Counted from the stretch's first letter, positions 44,486-53,843 are shown. The stretch: DNA of 64,000 bases from Segatella hominis (GCF_019249725.2 NZ_CP137559.1:1735501-1799500); one strand, 5' to 3'. Notes: generated from the letters alone by a model not told the origin. Made by a program: numbers and translations.

Positions 44486-45820
44486 ATGGATAGTAATATC
44501 ACAAAGAAGAAAAATGCCAAGCGCGAATACATTTATCGCAAGCGCATCCCTTACGGAATCATGAACTTCGTTACCGTGAGAAGAGACGACTGCTATTATG
44601 TAGATAAGACAGATTTTATAGAAGAAATAGAAAGATCCAACATGTATTTCTTCTATATCCGCCCTCGTCGTTTCGGCAAGAGCCTTACCCTCTCCATGCT
44701 CAAACAGTATTACGACATCAATATGGCTGACAGGTTTGAGGAACTGTTTGGAGGATTGTATATCGGCGAGAATCCTACACCTGAACATAATACCTATCTG
44801 ATTATCTCGCTCAACTTTGCCGTGGTGGATGCCAATCTTGAGAATTACAAGAAGGGACTCGATGCACATTGCAACACAGAGTTTAATTACTTCTGCGATG
44901 TGTATGCACAATATCTGCCTGCCAACATCAAAGAAGAGATGAACAGGAAGGATGGCGCAGTAGAACAGTTGGACTATCTTTGCAAGGAATGTAAGAAGAC
45001 AGGACAGAAAGTGTATCTCTTTATTGATGAGTACGACCATTTCACGAATACTATCCTGGCAGAACCAGACTGTCTCAACAATTATCAGGCAGAAACTCAT
45101 GGCATGGGTTATCTCCGTAAGTTCTTCGACACCATCAAGTCGGCTACCGATTCCACCTTAGAGCGAGTTTTCGTAACGGGCGTCAGTCCTATTACCATGG
45201 ATGATCTGACCAGCGGTTTCAACATCGGCACCAACTATTCCCTTTCATACGAGTTCAACGAGATGACGGGCTTCACGGAAGAAGAGGTGCGCGAAATGCT
45301 CACTTACTATACCGAAACCCTCCATCTCCACAACTACACCGTGGATGAATTGATAGACCTGATGAAGCCATGGTACGATAACTATTGTTTTGCAAAGGAT
45401 TCATACGGCGAAACCACCATGTACAATTCCAACATGGTGCTCTATTTCATCGATAATTATATCAGAAACCGAGGAAGACTTCCTAAGAATATGATAGAGG
45501 AAAACATCCGACTGGATTACAACAAGCTCCGTATGCTCATCCGCAAGGACAAGGAGTTTGCCCACGATGCCTCTATCATCCAGCAACTGGTAGAAAACGG
45601 CTTTGTGGCTGGCGAGCTCAAGACCGGCTTTCCTGCCGAGCAGATAGGCGACCCGGATAATTTCGTGAGTCTGCTCTACTACTTCGGAATGGTTACCATC
45701 GCAGGAAATTATCAGGGAAAGACCAAGTTCGTGATACCAAATAAAGTAGCGCGAAAGCAGCTGTTCAATTTCCTCCTCGCAAACCACCACGCAGCTACAC
45801 AAGATTATCATAGTGTATAA
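44486..45820 (+). CDS. AAA-ATPase-like protein (PF09820 type), C-terminally truncated
   Basis: The 444 residues match the ATPase part of the common Bacteroidota AAA-ATPase/PD-(D/E)XK proteins: KRIPYGIMNF at the N-terminus, Walker A in RPRRFGKS (59-66), Walker B in VYLFIDEYDHF, FVTGVSPI, and the family block NYSLSYEFNEMTGFTEEEV. Relatives run to about 520-580 residues and end in a PD-(D/E)XK nuclease-like domain, which is missing here. The last residues after about 430 (ANHHAATQDYHSV) look foreign and fall within an inverted repeat (45775-45846). I read it as a truncated gene whose ATPase half is intact. Function of the family is unknown. Confidence 0.85.
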   Translation: MDSNITKKKNAKREYIYRKRIPYGIMNFVTVRRDDCYYVDKTDFIEEIERSNMYFFYIRPRRFGKSLTLSMLKQYYDINMADRFEELFGGLYIGENPTPEHNTYLIISLNFAVVDANLENYKKGLDAHCNTEFNYFCDVYAQYLPANIKEEMNRKDGAVEQLDYLCKECKKTGQKVYLFIDEYDHFTNTILAEPDCLNNYQAETHGMGYLRKFFDTIKSATDSTLERVFVTGVSPITMDDLTSGFNIGTNYSLSYEFNEMTGFTEEEVREMLTYYTETLHLHNYTVDELIDLMKPWYDNYCFAKDSYGETTMYNSNMVLYFIDNYIRNRGRLPKNMIEENIRLDYNKLRMLIRKDKEFAHDASIIQQLVENGFVAGELKTGFPAEQIGDPDNFVSLLYYFGMVTIAGNYQGKTKFVIPNKVARKQLFNFLLANHHAATQDYHSV

Positions 45821-45846
45821 AAGCACGGAAATGGTGGTTTGCGAGG
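45775..45846. repeat. 15-bp perfect inverted repeat at the ATPase 3' end
   Basis: CCTCGCAAACCACCA (45775-45789) recurs inverted at 45832-45846 around 42 bp. The ATPase frame stops inside it. Confidence 0.75.
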
Positions 45847-45859
45847 AAGTGAAATAATC

Positions 45860-45905
45860 ACAAGGCGTACGCTCCTCTGAATGAGGACGTACGCCTTGTT
45901 TATTT
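45860..45905. terminator. strong bidirectional terminator
   Basis: ACAAGGCGTACG (45860-45871), a bulged C, TCCTC, loop TGAAT, then GAGGA and CGTACGCCTTGT (45888-45899), tail TTATTTATT. A shrunken version (AACAAGG/CCTTGTT) lies at 57785-57806 next to the second amidase fragment. Confidence 0.85.
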
Positions 45906-46015
45906 ATTCCCCACTCCCTTTCTCAATATATTGTGAATATTCCTTCTTCACATCGAAGCAAGGACAGGCTTTGGCGGAAAACTCGTTGTGACCATGGATG
46001 GTGAATACAGGGAAT
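45904..46015 (-). pseudogene. N-acetylmuramoyl-L-alanine amidase, 3' fragment (left copy)
   Basis: The minus frame ending at TAA 45904-45906 reads HGHNEFSAKACPCFDVKKEY and then an EKGSGE tail. This is the C-terminal zinc-ligand region (His and Cys) of the T7-lysozyme-like amidases found in Bacteroidota prophage-like loci. Everything upstream of the His segment is gone. The same segment recurs at 57777-57997 in the same orientation, about 85-90% alike by eye. The two copies frame the CRISPR-Cas island. Confidence 0.75.
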
Positions 46016-46126
46016 AATTTTGACCAGAAATGACTTTGACCAAATGACCGATCGTAGTATGCATCGTCAAGAGACGTTTTGGTGATTTATGGCAACTGAA
46101 CCTAATATCTATATATTTTTAGTTAA

Positions 46127-46173
46127 ATAACGTTATCAAAAAGTTACACTTTGAGAAATAATTTGTATTTTTG
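46127..46173 (+). promoter_or_regulatory. candidate promoter and operator of the XRE-ImmA/cas operon
   Basis: A -7 element TATTTTTG lies at 46166-46173, about 20 bp before the ATG at 46195. A perfect 10-bp palindrome ATAACGTTAT at 46127-46136 sits just upstream of where the -33 should be and is a plausible operator. No clear TTTG is found at the right spacing. No other promoter is seen before cas6. Confidence 0.4.
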
Positions 46174-46194
46174 TCATCAAAAAAAAGAATCATA

Positions 46195-47193
46195 ATGACA
46201 AAAGACCAATTTCCAATTCGATTACATGAAGCAAGAATGATGATGAGACTAAGCATGGATAAGCTGGTAGAGCGAACAGGCGGAGCCATCACCAAGCAGA
46301 GTATATCTCGGTATGAAAGAGGCATCATGCGCCCAAAGAGACCAGCATTGTTGGCCTTGGCTAATGCCCTGCGCATCAGTGAAAAATATTTTTGGGGAAC
46401 CAATATAGACATAGATATGCCTACGCTACGAACAAATGCCAATGGCAAAATGTCTGAAAAAGAACTGTTGGCATTGGAAGCCAAACTTTCTTTTTGGGCA
46501 GAGCAATATTTAGAGAAGGAGCATGAAGCAGGTTTCAGTTCCACCTTTAAGAATCCCGTTTTAGGGACGAAGATCTCTACTTTGGAGGATGCGATACAGG
46601 CAGCAGACCTTTTACGAGAGAAATGGCGTTGCGGTGACGGTCCCATAGCAAGTGTTCTTCGGTTATTAGAGAGAAAAGGAATCAAGGTGATGTCTGCAGA
46701 ATTGCCAGAATTTGTTTATGGATTAAGCACCTGGGCAAATCACAGATACCCTCTGATCGTACTTGATATGAGACCAAGCAAGACTACGGTAGAAAAGCTT
46801 CGTTATACAGCCATGCATGAGTTGGCTCATTTGCTCTTTACATTTCCCGACAATCCTTCATTATCTTTGGAGAAGCGTTGTGATTTGTTTGCAGGTTACT
46901 TTATTTTCCCCAAGAAGACATATATAGAAGAGATGGGAGGAGCAAAAAGGATGAATATTTCCTTGGAAGAAATGATAGATCTTAAGAATGTCTATGGTTT
47001 ATCACTTCGTGCTTTGATTCTCAGTGCTCGTGACTTTGGCATTATAGAAACAGAATACAAACGATGGTGGTATGCTGAGTATCTGGAAGATAATCCTTGG
47101 GAATCTGGCTTAGGACATTACGCTTATCCAGAAACGATAGGTAGAGAAAAAAGAGTGGAAACAATAATAAAATACAAAAAAGATGAAGTTTAA
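46195..47193 (+). CDS. XRE-family HTH / ImmA-IrrE metallopeptidase fusion, first gene of the cas operon
   Basis: The 332 residues have an N-terminal XRE helix-turn-helix (about 5-65; ITKQSISRYERGIMRP is the recognition region) and a C-terminal ImmA/IrrE zinc-peptidase domain with H208-E-x2-H212 (MHELAHLLF) and downstream ligands in EKRCDLFAGYF. In phage, mobile elements and deinococci such pairs sense stress and lift repression by cutting a partner repressor. I start at ATG 46195; a TTG start at 46171 would overlap the -7 element. Its last 11 bp overlap the cas6 start, so it is transcribed, and probably translationally coupled, with the cas genes. Control of the CRISPR operon is the natural inference. 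Confidence 0.88.
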   Translation: MTKDQFPIRLHEARMMMRLSMDKLVERTGGAITKQSISRYERGIMRPKRPALLALANALRISEKYFWGTNIDIDMPTLRTNANGKMSEKELLALEAKLSFWAEQYLEKEHEAGFSSTFKNPVLGTKISTLEDAIQAADLLREKWRCGDGPIASVLRLLERKGIKVMSAELPEFVYGLSTWANHRYPLIVLDMRPSKTTVEKLRYTAMHELAHLLFTFPDNPSLSLEKRCDLFAGYFIFPKKTYIEEMGGAKRMNISLEEMIDLKNVYGLSLRALILSARDFGIIETEYKRWWYAEYLEDNPWESGLGHYAYPETIGREKRVETIIKYKKDEV

Positions 47194-47962
47194 AATCACA
47201 TTAAAAATAAATAGAAAATTTGGTGACTTGCTGCCCTTTAATTATCAGTACGAGCAGTCGGCAGTCATTTATCGCATATTGGCGCAAGCTGATACGCAAT
47301 ATTCATCATGGCTTCATGAAAATGGCTATCTCTTACATGAAAGAAAGAGGTTTAAGCTATTTTGTTATTCACCCTTCATCTTTGAGAAAGTAAGACCTTT
47401 GCCAGAAGCAGGGTGTTTGAAAATCATTGGTGAAAGAGCAGTATGGTACATTAGTTTCATACCGGAAAAAAGTACTTTAGAGTTCATTCAAGGTATATTT
47501 GCACATCAAAGCTTTACTATTGGCAATAAGAAATATCAAGTTGCTTTCGATGTTGTTGGAGTAGAGGCTATACCAATGCCACAATTATCAGAAGAAATGA
47601 TTTTTCAAGCTCAGTCTCCTATTTGTGTTAAGCTTCATGAAAATAACAAAACGCAATATTTGTCTCCTGACAATCCTATGTTTGCTGAAGGCATATTAAA
47701 GGGATTGAAAGCAAGATATGAGAGCATTCATGGTCAGCCATTAAATATGGAAGATAAGGAGTTTTCATTTGAATTGATTGATAAAAAGGTCAAGTCAAAG
47801 TTGGTAACAATAAAAGCCAGTACTCCATACGAATCAAGAGTACGTGGATATCTCTGCTCCTTCCGCATGAAAGCACCTCTGGAATTGATGAAGATAGCTT
47901 ATGAAGGAGGAGTCGGAGAACAATGTTCACAGGGATTTGGATTTATAAAAATGAAAGAATAG
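47183..47962 (+). CDS. cas6: CRISPR-associated endoribonuclease Cas6
   Basis: The 259-residue double-ferredoxin RNase cuts pre-crRNA within each repeat, leaving the 8-nt 5' handle. The diagnostic Gly-rich loop GVGEQCSQGFGFIKM is at the C-terminus, and SAVIYRILAQAD in the N-terminal fold is typical. The repeat's last eight bases ATTGAAAT match the usual type I-B handle. It overlaps the XRE-ImmA gene by 11 bp; cas8 follows 4 bp after the stop. Confidence 0.95.
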   Translation: MKFKITLKINRKFGDLLPFNYQYEQSAVIYRILAQADTQYSSWLHENGYLLHERKRFKLFCYSPFIFEKVRPLPEAGCLKIIGERAVWYISFIPEKSTLEFIQGIFAHQSFTIGNKKYQVAFDVVGVEAIPMPQLSEEMIFQAQSPICVKLHENNKTQYLSPDNPMFAEGILKGLKARYESIHGQPLNMEDKEFSFELIDKKVKSKLVTIKASTPYESRVRGYLCSFRMKAPLELMKIAYEGGVGEQCSQGFGFIKMKE

Positions 47963-47966
47963 ACTT

Positions 47967-49338
47967 ATGAAACAAGATATAAAAACATTGATTATGAATG
48001 GCTTTTTAAGCCCACGGGGGATCCGTTTGTTGATGCTGGAGGCTATGCTTTAGAAGAGTTTTCTCATTATTATCCTGATGCAAATTTGATGGATTTAATC
48101 GAGAAAGCTGCAAGTATATATGTGAATAAATGGGGAGGTAAAGTTCATGCTTTCTTTTTAAATTCCCCTATTACCCAAACAGCTTTTAAAGGAAAAGAAA
48201 AAATAGAAACATTAAAATATTACCAATCTCTTATTAATAATGTAAACGGCAAGCAAGGCTTTTGTCGTATAACAGGAAGATATGGTTATGTTTTTGTTGC
48301 TGGACGTAATAATTCTATTTTGACAGGTTCTGGTACATATGTTAACTTTCATCATGATTTTCAAAATGGAATAATGGTATCTAAAGAAATTATCATAAGG
48401 TGCTTTTTCTTACCATTAGCTTGTGAACAACTCCAAGGACGTATATCATTGTTGAATTGCAGTAATCCTGAAATAACAGCTTTTTTTGCAGAGTTAGTTT
48501 GTAGGCGAAATATGGAAGCGATTAACAACAACATTTCTAAGTCTGTATTTAAATCGAAATCAGCATCAACAAGTACTGCTTTATTTAGATTTGTGGATGA
48601 GGTTTTAAGGAATAAAACTATACAATTTGAGGAACATATGCAATGTGATTTACGAATGTATCTTTATACTAATTTTGGAGCTTCTCCAGATTTGCAGATT
48701 ATTTCTTTGCCTTTTCCAATTTGGCATTTCTACAGATTTGTAATGAAAAGCAAATATTGTGATAATTGGCGCGATTTTGTCTCGCAGTATTATTATATAA
48801 AAGGCGGAAAGTATATTTCAAATGGTGAATATAACTTGATAGTAGGAAAAGAAGTTAAAAAAGTAACAGAGAATGACTTTAAATACTGGGATAATAAGAT
48901 TTACAAAAATCTTATAAATGGAAAATCCATTCTTCCAGAAATGTTAGTTTATTCAAAAAAAGAAATTTTAGATTTTAATATTGTAAAAATTTACGCTATA
49001 AAAATAAGAAAAATGAAAGTTGAAACAATAGAAAAAATTAATCAAATGGCCGACTTTATTATTGCCAATAACGATGATAGAAATATTGGAAAGGCTATGA
49101 CGAAACTAAATGCTGTAACGAACTCATTCTTGTTAAGACGTTTTATCTTGATATAGTGAAGCCTAATTATGATGGAGAACATGAAGAGGCTATAGTTACA
49201 GTCAAAGATTATGTTGAATATCTCTTTCCTGATTCCGATTCTTGGAAAGAAATGAGGGATGTTTTATTGATAGCAATTTATGAAAGATTGCATAAATTAA
49301 AGAAGAAAGTAAATATAGAAGATAACAAAGAATTATAA
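47967..49338 (+). pseudogene. cas8: cas8 (Cst1/Cas8b type), interrupted by two apparent -1 frameshifts
   Basis: This is the large Cascade subunit that recognises the PAM. ATG 47967 opens with MKQDIKTLI, then hits a stop at 48051. The other frame is open from 47963 and encodes YEWLFKPTGDPFVDAGG, the Cst1 N-terminal block, but has no ATG. That frame continues (SGSGTYVNFHHDFQNG, FFLPLACEQLQG) to TAG 49154-49156. The third frame then carries the expected C-terminus (FYLDIVKPNYDGEHEEA to LLIAIYERLHKLKK), ending 49338. Both joins are explained by loss of one T, near 47990 (ATTATG) and near 49142 (CGTTTTATC). The Cst1 CxxC zinc motifs are not visible. Either cas8 is inactivated or the sequence has two homopolymer errors. 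Confidence 0.8.
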
Positions 49339-49351
49339 AAACTATTTAATT

Positions 49352-50407
49352 ATGATGAAAGAAAATATAAAAGTACAAGGCTATGTTCTATTGGATGTAG
49401 ATGTAGTAGCATTAAACAATGCAGGTAAGGACACTATGTCAAATTTTGACAATGCAGTAAAGACTAAGTCTATATATAAGAATGGACTTAATTTTGTCTA
49501 TGTTTCAGGGCAGGCTTGGCGATTTTGGTGGAGAGAAGCTTTGCAAAAGAACGTTGGCTGGACGTTGTCACCAGTAATAAGAGATAAGAATATTGCATTT
49601 ACCACTGCTGATCCTTTGACATATCCAGACGATGATATCTTTGGATATATGAGAGCTGCAACTGAAGAGTATGAAGAGAAGGGTAAGAAAAAAACAAGAA
49701 ACATAACTGTTACACGTGTCTCTCCACTAAAAAATTCAGCTTTGATTTCTGTTGCTTCTGTTCGCCCTGTTTCAAATTGGTCAAGTATGGCACGTCAGAA
49801 TGGGGATTCTGTTCCATATGCTCGTCAAGAATACAGTGCAATCATGAAAGGTATGTTTTCTTTGGATGTAGATATGGTTGGTACTTTCTCTGACTATAAT
49901 CGCTCTGGATACAAAAATATTTCAGAGACCTTAAAGGAAAAAGCAATCAAAGAAGGTGCATCTGAAATTATAGATCCATTTGGTACAGGTAAGTTAGTTC
50001 GTCTTCCATTAGCTGTTCGTCAGAAACGAATCGTCGATACTGTTCTATCATTAAAAAATATCTCTGGTGGAGCAATGCAGACAAATAATATGGGAGACGT
50101 AACTCCTAAATTTATAGTCTTGGCTTCTATGAATACGGGTAATCATCCCTTCTCGCATATCGCAATATCACGTGGTGAGAGAGATGAACAGGCTTTATTG
50201 AATGTCACAGGCTTGCGAGAAGTTTTGAATGAATACAAGGATAATTTTATAGGAAAAGTTTTTATTGGTCGCAGAAGCGGTTTCTTTGATGATTATGATA
50301 AAGAACTGAAAGAATTGGCAGATGATTATAAGGATAGAATCGAATATCTGCCAGTAAATGCGGCAATAGATAAATTTTCCGAACAATTAAAATTCCAAAT
50401 AAGATAG
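49352..50407 (+). CDS. cas7: Cas7 (Cst2/DevR family) backbone protein
   Basis: The 351-residue RAMP forms the crRNA-binding backbone of Cascade. Family segments are VQGYVLLDVDVVALNNAG, FVYVSGQAWRFWWR and SVASVRPVSNWSSMARQNGD, with a Gly-rich C-terminal FIGRRSGFF. ATG 49355 is an alternative start. The frame is intact and follows cas8 by 13 bp. Confidence 0.95.
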   Translation: MMKENIKVQGYVLLDVDVVALNNAGKDTMSNFDNAVKTKSIYKNGLNFVYVSGQAWRFWWREALQKNVGWTLSPVIRDKNIAFTTADPLTYPDDDIFGYMRAATEEYEEKGKKKTRNITVTRVSPLKNSALISVASVRPVSNWSSMARQNGDSVPYARQEYSAIMKGMFSLDVDMVGTFSDYNRSGYKNISETLKEKAIKEGASEIIDPFGTGKLVRLPLAVRQKRIVDTVLSLKNISGGAMQTNNMGDVTPKFIVLASMNTGNHPFSHIAISRGERDEQALLNVTGLREVLNEYKDNFIGKVFIGRRSGFFDDYDKELKELADDYKDRIEYLPVNAAIDKFSEQLKFQIR

Positions 50408-50408
50408 C

Positions 50409-51080
50409 ATGAGAATATATCGTATAGAAATAACATCGTGGACAGCAAGTTTCAGATATCCTAATATTATATCAGGGTATCAACCAACTTTATGTGTTCC
50501 ACCACTGAGTACGGTATTGGGATTGATTAATGCATGTGCAGGAAAGTATTTGAATTTTAAGAACGAAGAAATTGGTTACTATTTTGACTATCAGTCTAAA
50601 TCAGAAGATTTAGAAACAATATATCAAATAGAATCAAAAGATGGAGTGCCAAAGAAAGAAGTCAAATCAAATGTTTTAAGAAGAGAATTCCTTTATGGTT
50701 GTAGACTATTTGTTTATCTCAAGAAAACAAAACTAGTGGATTATTTCAAACAGCCTTTTTTTCAACTTCTTCTTGGTAGAAGCAATGATTTGGCAACAAT
50801 TTGTTCTATATCAGAGCGAGATTTACATGAGAAGAAAAATGCGTCCAAAATAAGAGGACAAATAGTTCCTTTTATTGGGCATTTTCTTCCTGGAACAATT
50901 CAAGCTTTACCTCAATACTTTACGAATGTGTTGCCGCGTGAGAATATTGGAACCCAACCATACTCTGTCATAAATTATGATGCTGATGATTTCGATACAT
51001 CATTAACAGCTTATACAGATTTGATTGATAACAAAGAAATTGATATTTATTTTCACAAATTGAATTTTGGAGACGAATAA
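50409..51080 (+). CDS. cas5: Cas5 (Cas5t type)
   Basis: The 223-residue RAMP caps the 5' handle of the crRNA in Cascade. The N-terminal block MRIYRIEITSWTASFRYP followed by PPLSTVLGLINACAG is typical of Cas5t. It starts 1 bp after the cas7 stop and its last 14 bp overlap the start of cas3. Confidence 0.94.
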   Translation: MRIYRIEITSWTASFRYPNIISGYQPTLCVPPLSTVLGLINACAGKYLNFKNEEIGYYFDYQSKSEDLETIYQIESKDGVPKKEVKSNVLRREFLYGCRLFVYLKKTKLVDYFKQPFFQLLLGRSNDLATICSISERDLHEKKNASKIRGQIVPFIGHFLPGTIQALPQYFTNVLPRENIGTQPYSVINYDADDFDTSLTAYTDLIDNKEIDIYFHKLNFGDE

Positions 51081-53328
51081 GATTATAAATAATGCGAAAT
51101 CTTTGGTTCTGGCTAAGTCAGAACCAAAGATTTCTCTGGAGCAACATATAGATGATTGCTTACATATTTGTTGCCAATTAAAAGAAGCTCTTCCTGATAT
51201 AACTGTGCGCTATGGTATGGAATTTTGGAAAGCGTTAAGAACGGCAATCATTTTGCATGATACAGGCAAATCACATGTTGAATTCCAAAAGTATCTTTTG
51301 GGAAAGAACAATGAATGGTATCATCAGCGTCATGAAATGTTTTCTGTGTATTTTGCACAAAATTCTGATAGTAGAGATATTCTTGGTAGTGGAGGTTTGT
51401 TGGCTATTTTAGGACATCATAAATCTTTGAAAGATTTGTATGATTTTATTGATAAAAATTATACAAAAGATGAATGGTGCTTAGAAGATGACGGATTGGA
51501 TTACAATGACGAATGTAAAAAGCTGAATTCTCCCTTTGTTTGGAATTTGATGAAGCAATATGATATTGAGCAAAAGACACATTGTCCAATAGACCTAAAA
51601 AAAATTATAAAGAGTTACATCCGAAACGCAAAAGGATTACTGCATGAGCAAACAATAGAAAACATATTGTTAGTAGGTGCACTCAAACAATGTGATCATT
51701 TAGCCTCTGCAGGAATCCAAAAGATTAACTGTATTGATTCGAGTGATTTTGCTTTCTTTGATAGAATTACATTTTATGATCATCAGAAATTAGCTGGTGA
51801 TAAAGAGGGTAATGTTATTTTAACAGCGCCTACAGGTACAGGTAAGACTGAAGCGGCACTGAATTGGTTGCGGAAACAGATACATAGCAGGGGGATGGGA
51901 AGAGTATTTTATATTTTACCTTATACCGCCTCTATCAATGCTATGTATGAACGGCTTTTCTTTGATATTGGGAAGGACAAGGTAGGTTTGTTGCATAGCA
52001 AATTACTGCAATATCTTGATGCAAAATTTTCGAGTAGTTCATATGATTGTTCTAACATAAAGAAAATGGCAGAAAATTTCAAAACAATGGTGACTCCATT
52101 TAAAGTTACGACTCCATTTCAAATGTTAAAACATTTGTATGGGTTAAATGGCTTTGAAAAAGGACTTGTTGAATGGAGTGGAGCTTATTTTATAATAGAT
52201 GAGATTCATGCCTATGATGCAAGAACATTTGCTCAACTTATTGTTCTACTTCATTTTGCAGTAAATCAGTTGGATGTTCGAGTTCATGTGATGACTGCGA
52301 CATTGCCAACATATATGAAAAAAGAGTTGTTTGAAGTTTTACCCTCTTGCTATAATGTTGTGGCAAATCAAGAACTCTATGCGAGGCTTATACGTCACAA
52401 GATAGTGTTTAAAGAGGGGACGTTGTTAGATAACATTTATTTCATGCAAGAATGCATAGATAAGGGGCTTAAAGTACTTGTCGTATGTAATACTGTAGAC
52501 GATGCCCAATATGTATTTCAATCATTGGATTCTGAAAACAAGGTCTTGCTTCATGGGCGTTTTTGTGCAAAAGATAGAAACGATAAGGAACTCTTGCTGA
52601 AAGAATCAGATATACGATTGTTGGTTGGAACACAAGCAATAGAAGTAAGCCTTGATATTGATTTCGATGTGCTTTTTACGTCACCAGCACCAATAGATGC
52701 ACTTGTTCAACGTTTCGGTAGAATTAACCGAAAATGTAAGAAAGATATTTGCCCATGCTTCATATTTAGAGAGTCTGGCGAGAAGGATCACTTTATTTAT
52801 AGAAACAAAGAGGTGATAGCTAGAACCATTTATGCATTTGATATGATTGTGGCAAATAATAATGGCGTTATCAAAGAGGATATCTTGCAGAAATATATAG
52901 ACTATGTTTATCCAGACTGGGCAGAAGAAGACAAAATTGATTATGAGGATACTAAGCGAATTTTTGAAAAATTTATATCAGAAGAAATGGCTCCATTGGA
53001 ATATAGTGAACAGAAAGAAGAGGATTACTATAAACAATTTGATGGATATAAAGTATTACCAATTTCATTGTCGGAAGAATACCAGCAATATCTTTTGGAT
53101 TATGCTTTTGTTAAGGCTGAGTCGCTATTGGTGTCTGTGTCTACAAATCGTCTCAGATTACTTTTTTATAGTGGGCAAGCAGAATGGAAATCATTTGCTT
53201 ATCCTGTAAAGGATAGCATTGAACATAAAAAGGAACTTGTTGTAAGAATACCTTATACATCAGAATTAGGACTACAATTTAATACAGATAACAATAATTC
53301 GTATTTTCAAGAGGATAATTACTTATGA
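51067..53328 (+). CDS. cas3: Cas3 helicase-nuclease (HD at N-terminus)
   Basis: The 753 residues combine an HD nuclease (H64-D65 in ILHDTGKSH, and LGHHKSL) with an SF2 helicase: Walker A APTGTGKT at 254-261, DEIH at 378-381, MTATLP, IEVSLDIDFD and QRFGRINR at 548-555. It unwinds and degrades DNA marked by Cascade. No ATG lies near the N-terminus; the TTG at 51067, overlapping cas5 by 14 bp, is the best start, with TTG 51103 as alternative. All key residues are present. Confidence 0.94.
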   Translation: METNKIINNAKSLVLAKSEPKISLEQHIDDCLHICCQLKEALPDITVRYGMEFWKALRTAIILHDTGKSHVEFQKYLLGKNNEWYHQRHEMFSVYFAQNSDSRDILGSGGLLAILGHHKSLKDLYDFIDKNYTKDEWCLEDDGLDYNDECKKLNSPFVWNLMKQYDIEQKTHCPIDLKKIIKSYIRNAKGLLHEQTIENILLVGALKQCDHLASAGIQKINCIDSSDFAFFDRITFYDHQKLAGDKEGNVILTAPTGTGKTEAALNWLRKQIHSRGMGRVFYILPYTASINAMYERLFFDIGKDKVGLLHSKLLQYLDAKFSSSSYDCSNIKKMAENFKTMVTPFKVTTPFQMLKHLYGLNGFEKGLVEWSGAYFIIDEIHAYDARTFAQLIVLLHFAVNQLDVRVHVMTATLPTYMKKELFEVLPSCYNVVANQELYARLIRHKIVFKEGTLLDNIYFMQECIDKGLKVLVVCNTVDDAQYVFQSLDSENKVLLHGRFCAKDRNDKELLLKESDIRLLVGTQAIEVSLDIDFDVLFTSPAPIDALVQRFGRINRKCKKDICPCFIFRESGEKDHFIYRNKEVIARTIYAFDMIVANNNGVIKEDILQKYIDYVYPDWAEEDKIDYEDTKRIFEKFISEEMAPLEYSEQKEEDYYKQFDGYKVLPISLSEEYQQYLLDYAFVKAESLLVSVSTNRLRLLFYSGQAEWKSFAYPVKDSIEHKKELVVRIPYTSELGLQFNTDNNNSYFQEDNYL

Positions 53329-53843
53329 TAGTAACAGGTACTCATTTCAACTATTACCAGCTTTGCCATCGCAAACTATGGCTGTTTGCCAATGGTATCA
53401 ACATGGAACAAGAATCAGACTTGGTCTATGAAGGAAAACTGGTGCATGAATCAAGTTATCCACAACGTACATCAAAGTATGAGGAAGTGGAGATTGATGG
53501 TATCAAAGTAGATTACTATGATGCCAAGAACAAGGTCATCCACGAGATAAAGAAATCTAATAAGGTGGATAAAGCTCATGAATGGCAACTGAAATATTAC
53601 ATGTATGTTTTCGAGCAACATGGAATTGATGGCGTGAAGGGCATCTTGGAATATCCTCTTTTGAGAAAGACAAAAGAAGTAATCTTGACAGATGTTGATA
53701 GAGATGACATTCAGGTTATATCTAAGGACATTATTAAGATAATCTCTCAAGATGTTTGCCCGTCTAAAGTTAAGAAAGGCATCTGTAAGAATTGTAGTTA
53801 TTTCGATTTTTGTTATATAAACGAGTTGGAGGAAGAAGAATGA
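53325..53843 (+). CDS. cas4: Cas4 nuclease
   Basis: The 172-residue RecB-like nuclease trims prespacers and checks their PAM end. The four iron-sulfur cysteines are C14 and C154, C157, C163; the nuclease motifs are VIHEIKKS (Glu-x-Lys) and HEWQLKYYMYV. It overlaps cas3 by 4 bp and cas1 by 4 bp (ATGA). Confidence 0.95.
   Translation: MIVTGTHFNYYQLCHRKLWLFANGINMEQESDLVYEGKLVHESSYPQRTSKYEEVEIDGIKVDYYDAKNKVIHEIKKSNKVDKAHEWQLKYYMYVFEQHGIDGVKGILEYPLLRKTKEVILTDVDRDDIQVISKDIIKIISQDVCPSKVKKGICKNCSYFDFCYINELEEEE

Noticed and set aside
46171..46194. Upstream TTG start for the XRE-ImmA gene
   Set aside because: It overlaps the TATTTTTG -7 element, so the codon would not be in the transcript.
48002..48008. 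Programmed -1 frameshifting at CTTTTTA in cas8
   Set aside because: The heptamer is in the right frame but the first base breaks the pattern, the alternative frame already reads like Cas8 before it, and a second unrelated frameshift near the 3' end has no slippery site.
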